Below are positions 58,471 through 64,000 of a DNA stretch of 64,000 nucleotides, piece after piece. The notes under the pieces are model-generated. The model saw only the letters and a program-made list of their open reading frames with translations, had not been told where the DNA came from and did no database searches. Origin of the DNA: Ornithodoros turicata (Eukaryota > Arthropoda > Arachnida > Ixodida > Argasidae); the NCBI RefSeq assembly GCF_037126465.1, contig NW_026999461.1, forward strand, positions 1 through 64,000. The letters run 5' to 3'. Position 1 is the stretch's first letter. The number at the start of each line of letters is the position of its first letter. The translations under genes and the position numbers were made by a program.

Positions 58471-59374
58471 TTACAACAAGTACCTCCTCGGGAAAGATCC
58501 GACCACTTCTTCACCCCGGTTATCTTCCAGGTGCACGACGGGAGGGGAGGTGTCTCTCAGACAGGAGACGGTGAAAATCTGAGGCGACCAACTCCCTTCC
58601 GAGCTCTTATGAAAACCTTTTCTGTGTAGTAGGACCCTCACTTTAAACCCCACTTTGAGCTTCTTTTTTCACGGAGGGTACGACGGGCTTCCCATTTATC
58701 TTATTGAACAGCTCCAATTCGTTTTCAGGCGTGACTTCGGACGGGCTGATGCCCAACGTCCTGTGTTTGGTGTTGTTGTAGTCACGCACGATCTTTGAAA
58801 GTGCGGAAACGAAGTGGTATTTTCCGGTTACTCTAAAATAACGGAATATTCTGTCGCGTGAAGTGCGTATGACCCATTCTGCCTGCGATGCCTTGATTAC
58901 GGGAGAGTAGGTGGAATACATGTGAACCTTCTTTCGTGACAGGTACTCCTTGACGGTCTTGTTGTAGAATTCCTCTCCTGTGTCACAAAAGATGCGTGTA
59001 GGTGCGTTACTTCCCCGAAAAAGTCTTATCATGACACTTTTCATTTCGGCGGTGCGCTTCGTCTTTAGCGGGAGGGTGCACGGAAAGCGGGACTGGGAAT
59101 CGATCGCCATGAGAATGTAGCGGTAGCCACCGTTGAACCTCTTGTATTTTGAAAAGTCTGCGAGATCCATTTGCCACACGTCGTTGATCTTGAGCACGAC
59201 GATGCGTCTCCTATTAAACGTTCTTCTCACCAGATGGTGTCGCGTGTTGGCGTCCAGCTTTCTGAGAATGGCGAAAGCCTTCTTTTTGCTCATGTGACGC
59301 GCATTTCTATAGCGGTCCACTCCCCCCAAACCACCCTCTGGTTTCTCATATCCCTCCATAAGTCGTCCACGCAA
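58471..59374 (-). pseudogene. Polinton/Maverick-type integrase (rve)
   Basis: The frame 59374-58643 (243 codons) reads KINDVWQMDLADFSKYKRF, YILMAIDSQSRF, IFCDTGEEFYNK, then KASQAEW and a tail SALSKIVRDYNNTKHRTLGI. WQMDLAD, FCDTGEEF and KAS.AE supply the D, D and E of a retroviral-type integrase, and the KAS.VER-like block is typical of Polintons. The next frame (58653-58471) holds the C-terminal chromo/SH3-like part: GFKVRVLLHRKGF, WSPQIFTV, PPVVHLEDNRGEEV. A one-base shift joins the two near 58650. The usual N-terminal zinc finger is not seen; sequence upstream is replaced by the Penelope-like element. No DNA polymerase B, ATPase or protease is present in the window, so it is only a fragment. 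Confidence 0.8.
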
Positions 59375-59409
59375 TGGAGGCTTGCTCCTGGTGTTGAGAC
59401 TCGCGAGAT

Positions 59410-61971
59410 TTGGGCAGAGAAATCAGGTGCAATAGTTTCAAAACTTTGGGGTACCAAAAATTTCGTCAGTTGAGAGTAAGCTGTTTCTGTTGTCGTGTCT
59501 CCTACTTTGTCCGACGTCCCCCTTGGCAGCCTAAACTAGTAATGTCACACCAACTACCCCAACATTGCACTTTGGTACGGTGTACTTCCTTTACAATGGG
59601 GGTCTCCTTCTTATTTGACCCTTCCTATTCTTTGGAACGTCGTATAGCATCATGTTTGTTTCTTGGCGCTCGTGCACTTTGTCGTGCCCGAACATACGCT
59701 TTCGCCTTGGACCGCGTTTTTGTGCCAGAGGACATCCGGACACTATGTGGGGTGATGGATCCCACCCCTTCCCACACACGAAGAATTTGCAAGATTCTGA
59801 GAGGCGAGGCCTGGCGCCATGTCAAGTTCTTCAAGGATGTGTTGCGGTCGTTGTGTTATATGCAATCTGCGCCATGTGCAAGTGTTACGAACCGCTTTAA
59901 ATACTACAGCGTTATGGGGAACACCTTCGCTGAGCACTTGTGGAGGTTGAGCTTGTCGACGCTGCTCGGTTCACTCAAGAAGGCCAAAACTGTGGACCCG
60001 ACCCCTCAAGGTGTTATTGTGTTGGGGAGCCATTCTGTGCCCGAAAGTGTGACGAAGGTCCTCGGCCTTGGGCCCAAGTTCAGTCTACAGCCGGCAACCA
60101 GTAAGGCTGAAGTCCTGGGGTACATTAGGAATGTGGCCAGGCCCCTGCCGGAGGATGCTCAGGCTTCCTGTATTCGCCAAGCGGTTGGAGCAGTTAAAAG
60201 CGCGGCTCTACCTAGGTCACGGTTACGACAAATGAAACAAGTTGTGCAGTACTCCGAGTCTGCAGATGTCAATCTCGTTACGGCGGACAAGGAGGGTGGA
60301 TTTGTTGTAGTTCCTCGGCAACTTTACGTCCACAAGAGCGAAGAGGCACTGGACAAGAATTTCCGGAAGGCTTCGGCGGACGATGAAAGGAAAGCACGGA
60401 CCAAGGTGTTGGACATTTGTGGGAGTGCTGATATTCTGCAGCTGGCAAAGAATGTGAAAAGCCACAAAGAGAAGTTCCTTAAAGTCTTCTACACGGCAAA
60501 AACTCACAAAGACGGTGTCCCCTTCAGAGCTATTGTTTCGGAGAATGGGACCTGGCAAAAATGTGTGTCGTTGTTTCTGCAGCGTCATCTTTCTGAACTC
60601 GATGTTCCGGACCCTTTCGTTATACCCAACTCCGGACCTGTTGTGGATTACCTCAAGGGAGAGTCAAGGAACAACATGACCGTTTTTTCAGTTGATGTTG
60701 TCGACCTGTTTTACTCAATTCCACACGTCCAACTCCTACAGTCAGTGGAGGATATCATCGAGCGCTCGGGAGGAGTACGGTTCCAGAATAATGCGGGAGT
60801 CTCCATTTCGACGTTCATGGAGCTACTCACGGTTTATCTGTCTTCGACCGTAGTGCAAAACTCTGGACAGTTCTACATTCAGAAGAAAGGAACTCCTATC
60901 GGCTCGTGTGTTTCACCGGTTTTATGCGAAATATTCCTGGCCGCTGTGGACAATCAGGTCTACGAAACATTGAAGGATAGGTGCATCTTCAGGATTTTTC
61001 GCTACGTGGAGGATTACTTAATTTTTTTCACAGATTCGATTTCCTCGAGGATGGATACACACTATATTTTAGATCTATTCAAAGCCAACGCCAGGGGCCT
61101 CGATTTTACCTTCGAACTGCCTGTGAAAGGTTGCATTCAGTTTTTGGACATTAGAATGGTTGATTCTGTGTTTCACAAATGCTGGTCCTACCACCCGAGG
61201 TCCAGGAAGGCCGTGCTCCCTTTTAGTTCTTGCCATACCAAAATTGTCAAGAGGGGCATTGTTCGAACCATGTTGCGCTCTGCGCTCAACAAGTCTTGTG
61301 AACATGAGATGCAGCACAGCTTCCAAGCACAGCTGGGGAAGTTGGCAGCTGGTGGATACCCGGACACCCTCATCCAATCTGTGTCAGAGACCCTCATCAC
61401 CGAGATGCGGCAGGCCTCGACCACAGAGAGGAGGCGGCCCGAAGGAAGACCAGTCTGCATTCCTTATGTACATAAAATTTCGCACAGCATCAAGAAAGTA
61501 GCCGAAAGACATGGTGTCCCAGTGGTCCTGTCCGCTCCGGTGAAGCTACAACAGCTGTGCTCCAGAGTCAATAACCCCAAGCCACGCCGGGGTTGTGAAG
61601 TCCAGCATAAGAGGCCTTTCGTAAAATGTGACACATCTTTGGTTTATAAAATCCCTTTGACCTGCGGCAAGTACTATATAGGGCAGACTGGAAGGTGCCT
61701 TAATGTTAGGTTACTTGAACATGCGGCTGCACTAAAAAACACGCCCAGTGGTCACCTTGCAGTACATGTAAGGGATTGCGGTTGTACACCGTTATTTGAC
61801 TGCACGTGCACGCTTGCCAAGCATCCCAATCAGACAGTGAGGGAGATACACGAGGCCTTCAACATTTTTCAGCATGGTCCCGAGTGTGTTAGCTCCCCAT
61901 CAATAGCCTTGTCTTCTGCGGAATGTGGTTATCTAACTGACGGTCGCACAGATCGTGATATCGCCGTTTGA
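59410..61971 (+). CDS. Penelope-like reverse transcriptase with GIY-YIG endonuclease
   Basis: An uninterrupted frame of 853 codons. The first 44 codons lie in the flank and direct repeat, so the natural start is probably Met 45 (59542) or Met 63 (59596). A basic, Cys-rich N-terminal region is followed by RT: VNLVTADKEGGFVVV (near residue 290), KVFYTAKTHKDGVPFRAIVS, FSVDVVDLFYSIPH with catalytic Asp 429, FYIQKKGTPIGSCVSPVLCE, and the motif-C box FRYVEDYLIFF at about 530-540. Here the usual YVDD is YVED (Glu 534), so one of the paired catalytic Asp is substituted. The C-terminal endonuclease has KIPLTCGKYYIGQTGR (YIG near 756), R..EH, and a Cys/His-rich end. The protein would make cDNA primed at a nick cut by the endonuclease. 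Apart from Glu 534 it looks intact. Confidence 0.9.
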   Translation: MGREIRCNSFKTLGYQKFRQLRVSCFCCRVSYFVRRPPWQPKLVMSHQLPQHCTLVRCTSFTMGVSFLFDPSYSLERRIASCLFLGARALCRARTYAFALDRVFVPEDIRTLCGVMDPTPSHTRRICKILRGEAWRHVKFFKDVLRSLCYMQSAPCASVTNRFKYYSVMGNTFAEHLWRLSLSTLLGSLKKAKTVDPTPQGVIVLGSHSVPESVTKVLGLGPKFSLQPATSKAEVLGYIRNVARPLPEDAQASCIRQAVGAVKSAALPRSRLRQMKQVVQYSESADVNLVTADKEGGFVVVPRQLYVHKSEEALDKNFRKASADDERKARTKVLDICGSADILQLAKNVKSHKEKFLKVFYTAKTHKDGVPFRAIVSENGTWQKCVSLFLQRHLSELDVPDPFVIPNSGPVVDYLKGESRNNMTVFSVDVVDLFYSIPHVQLLQSVEDIIERSGGVRFQNNAGVSISTFMELLTVYLSSTVVQNSGQFYIQKKGTPIGSCVSPVLCEIFLAAVDNQVYETLKDRCIFRIFRYVEDYLIFFTDSISSRMDTHYILDLFKANARGLDFTFELPVKGCIQFLDIRMVDSVFHKCWSYHPRSRKAVLPFSSCHTKIVKRGIVRTMLRSALNKSCEHEMQHSFQAQLGKLAAGGYPDTLIQSVSETLITEMRQASTTERRRPEGRPVCIPYVHKISHSIKKVAERHGVPVVLSAPVKLQQLCSRVNNPKPRRGCEVQHKRPFVKCDTSLVYKIPLTCGKYYIGQTGRCLNVRLLEHAAALKNTPSGHLAVHVRDCGCTPLFDCTCTLAKHPNQTVREIHEAFNIFQHGPECVSSPSIALSSAECGYLTDGRTDRDIAV

Positions 61972-62162
61972 GTGTGCTAACCCTGCTGTTATTGCTGTTG
62001 ACGTCATCATATCTTGTAGTTCTGATGTTTTTGTTCCTTGCATTAAATTTCGTCAGTTGAGAGTAAGCTGTTTCTGTTGTCGTGTCTCCTACTTTGTCCG
62101 ACGTCCCCCTTGGCAGCCTAAACTAGTAATGTCACACCAACTACCCCAACTTTGCACTTTGG
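59458..62162 (+). mobile_element. Penelope-like element with 118-bp terminal direct repeats
   Basis: Copies of one 118-bp sequence lie at 59458-59575 and 62045-62162 in the same orientation, with one difference (CATTGCAC versus CTTTGCAC). Penelope-like elements often carry such LTR-like direct repeats. Between them lies one long reading frame. The near identity of the repeats indicates a recent insertion. The left repeat abuts the Polinton fragment and the right one unannotated DNA. Confidence 0.85.
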
Positions 62163-63709
62163 CATCGGAAATGCTGGGGACAAGAGATGCATCATGTGGT
62201 GCGATCTTCACTTTGCAGTATCCACATGCCTGCGATAAAACATTCAGTGTGCGGTCACCGTCATTTTGATGGCGCAGCTGACGTGTACGCGTTGAAACGA
62301 TGTGTCCAGACTCCAGAGGTATAACCGGAATCAGGCGGGCCAATCCGGTTGAAGTAAAAAGAAACAGAGAAGAACTTATCTTTCATGAACAGATATTGGC
62401 TAAGCGTACTTAATTGTGCCGACTGTTTCCGCAGCGTAAATTTGCTTGCAGCGCGTACTACGCTTTCGGAGCGTTTAGCTGCACACAGTCCAACGACCTT
62501 GTCGTCGTACTTGGCGTTCACCCGCTTGGCCAATCCAATCCAATCCAGCATAGTTCTGTTGAACGCGGAGCGCGTAGAGGACGCGTTTTGTCAGGTAAGC
62601 TCACCATTGAAGTTAATTTTTCTCTATTAATATGTTGTTTATTCATCTCTATAGCGACGCCAAGGGTACGAGGATCTCGGAGGGGTCGCCGTCAGAAGCG
62701 ACACAGCATCGGCGGAATCTGAGAATTCGTCTATTTAGAAGCGTGGTTTGTAGGGATTTTCATTGCCGACAGTGAACGCATGTAACAACATTGATTTGTT
62801 AAATGTGTCGGATTTGAAAGCTTGGACAACCATAATTCGATTACTTCAAAGATTGTCATAAAAATGTCTTGTTTTCGCGTCGATGTGTAACATTAGTGAT
62901 GTGGCGTCTCCCCCAGTTCGCATACGGTACAGCGTGTAATTCCCACCAAGTCTGAGCAAAGTCAACGTATGTGGGCAGTGTCTCTTCGTCTGTTGATCGC
63001 GGTGATATGAAAGCTGAAATATTAATACGGAAAACATTTGGTTGCAGTGTGTCATCGTGGCGTTACCCTGGCATCGGTGACAGGAGCGTTCACCAAGTGC
63101 GGGCGTTCACTTTGACTGACCATGAGTTCGAAAGGTATGTCACCCCATTATTTCGAGAATGTCGCAAGGAATGGTAGGAAAAGGTCGTGATAACATAGTA
63201 CTTGTTGTGTGATGTCACAGAATATACATAGAACATACACGCTCAATACATCGCACATACACATACGCTCAATACACTCTGAAGCAAATGAGCGACTATC
63301 AGGTAGCGCTGTTTCCTCGAGAACTGCTGGACCAGGGGATACCAAATTCCCAATAACCGAAGAAAAGCAGTGAAAGAAACCCTTATTGTAAATACATAAG
63401 TATGATTATGAAGAGCGTCAAAATAAAAACATCATGACGACTAAACTGAAAGTCCACACCTGACTCAACACGATTGAACCCAATCTGGGTTTAGTCACGT
63501 GCTGTATTTTTGAAGAAAGTTATAACTGTTATCTCTGAATTCGGTAAAAAAAAGTAAATTCCGAAAAAGTCAGGCCTAGTTATATTTTTCAGCAAATTTG
63601 CGGTAAGTATTACGCAATGTTTCTGCTAGAAAATTTGACTGTAATCAGGTTAAACAGTATGCGCAGGTGACGTGTCATTTTTCTAACAGCTGTGTCATAA
63701 TTCTTCTAG
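62163..63709 (+). other. Possible 5' exons of the gene ending at 63831
   Basis: Several splice-like borders occur on the plus strand: an exon ending TTTTGTCAG|GTAAGC at 62594, a possible exon starting after TCTATAG at 62656, and a segment 63048-63135 between TGGTTGCAG and AAAG|GTATGT whose open frame reads SSWRYPGIGDRSVHQV and LTDHEFER. They may belong to the transcript whose last exon is at 63710. The evidence is weak. Confidence 0.3.
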
Positions 63710-63831
63710 GCATCGTGATGTCCAACCGGCTGCTTAAGAATGCCACACGCAGCGAAGTGGGGCACAACATAAAATCGTGGCTGAGGCACGCCAAAGAGCG
63801 CCACGACAGGACGCCTAAATCGTCTAAATAA
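63710..63831 (+). CDS. Terminal exon of a DUF4806-like protein
   Basis: After the acceptor TTCTTCTAG, the frame reads GIVMSNRLLKNATRSEVGHN, then IKSWLRHAKER and a short basic tail before TAA. The NAT..EV...I..WL.HA..R pattern is the end of DUF4806, a domain of unknown function abundant in arthropod, cnidarian and transposon-associated proteins, often the last exon of a short gene with BEN-type domains. Only this exon is secure; start and upstream exons are not. It could be a host gene or part of a mobile element. Confidence 0.5.
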
Positions 63832-64000
63832 GTGGCAAGAGTGGAAGGACTAAATCACAGCAAAAGTGGCAGCTATGTACTGTTTTCTTGCGTGCCAATG
63901 TGGAATGCCTTCACAGTGTCTTAACTGCCTTGATGCATCAGTTATGCTGGTTTTGTACAACTACAAAATGCTTCAAGGGGTGAACATGATGAAAGAATGC
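63832..64000 (+). other. Presumed 3' untranslated region
   Basis: Sequence after the stop at 63831. No poly(A) signal was seen before the window end. Confidence 0.3.

Noticed and set aside
59458..59575. Hammerhead in the direct repeats of the Penelope-like element (minus strand GAAACAGCTT)
   Set aside because: GAAA and a short stem III-like word are present, but no CTGANGA and no stem II precede them.

Overview
This window is intron-bearing, repeat-choked animal DNA, most like a tick or related chelicerate. Reasons: LINE RNase H tails, Penelope-like elements with 3' hammerhead motifs, a Ty3-type element, a Polinton fragment, spliced transposon genes with canonical GT/AG borders, and no dense bacterial-style gene layout. 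Species assignment is inference. No conserved single-copy host gene is secure; the best host-like pieces are a decayed leucine-rich-repeat gene (24.9-26.0 kb) and one terminal exon of a DUF4806-like protein (63.7 kb).

Layout. 0-10 kb: LINE RNase H tail, a large fold-back element (900-1808) with a half copy at 5.8-6.1 kb, several MITEs, a microsatellite. 10.9-17.6 kb: minus-strand LINE pieces (reverse transcriptase; ORF1 with PHD-like finger and SGNH esterase) around a 2.5 kb TIR element (12728-15238). 19-24.3 kb: MITEs, a 2.95 kb hAT-like element, two hammerhead ribozyme motifs and a Penelope 3' end. 24.9-31.1 kb: LRR pseudogene, then a Ty3/Gypsy element with halves in opposite orientation, its RT split by a 1.5 kb TTAA element. 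33.7-43.2 kb: a 9.46 kb Kolobok-like DNA transposon with matching TIRs and TTAA duplications. 43.4-46.3 kb: a P-like element with 8-bp duplication and THAP remnant. 46.9-56.2 kb: three related TIR elements with 2-bp duplications, two of them nested in a P/THAP9-type transposase (to 57.4 kb). 57.4-59.4 kb: Polinton integrase and its neighbour. 59.46-62.16 kb: Penelope-like element with a long open RT/GIY-YIG frame between 118-bp direct repeats.

The most striking locus is the Kolobok-like element. Besides a multi-exon THAP/DDE-type transposase on the minus strand, it carries on the plus strand a separate three-exon gene whose product has an acidic N-terminus and a domain resembling the C-terminal cytoplasmic 'ballast' domain of P2X7 receptors. 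The two genes converge on a 326-bp near-perfect hairpin. Both genes have single-base frameshifts, so this copy is probably dead, but the architecture is clear.

A second theme is a set of elements with CCC-type termini (CCCTG, CCCAG), 2-bp target duplications (CA, AT, TA, TT) and repeat-rich subterminal regions. Two of them share a 69-nt exon flanked by matching introns. I could not assign their superfamily.
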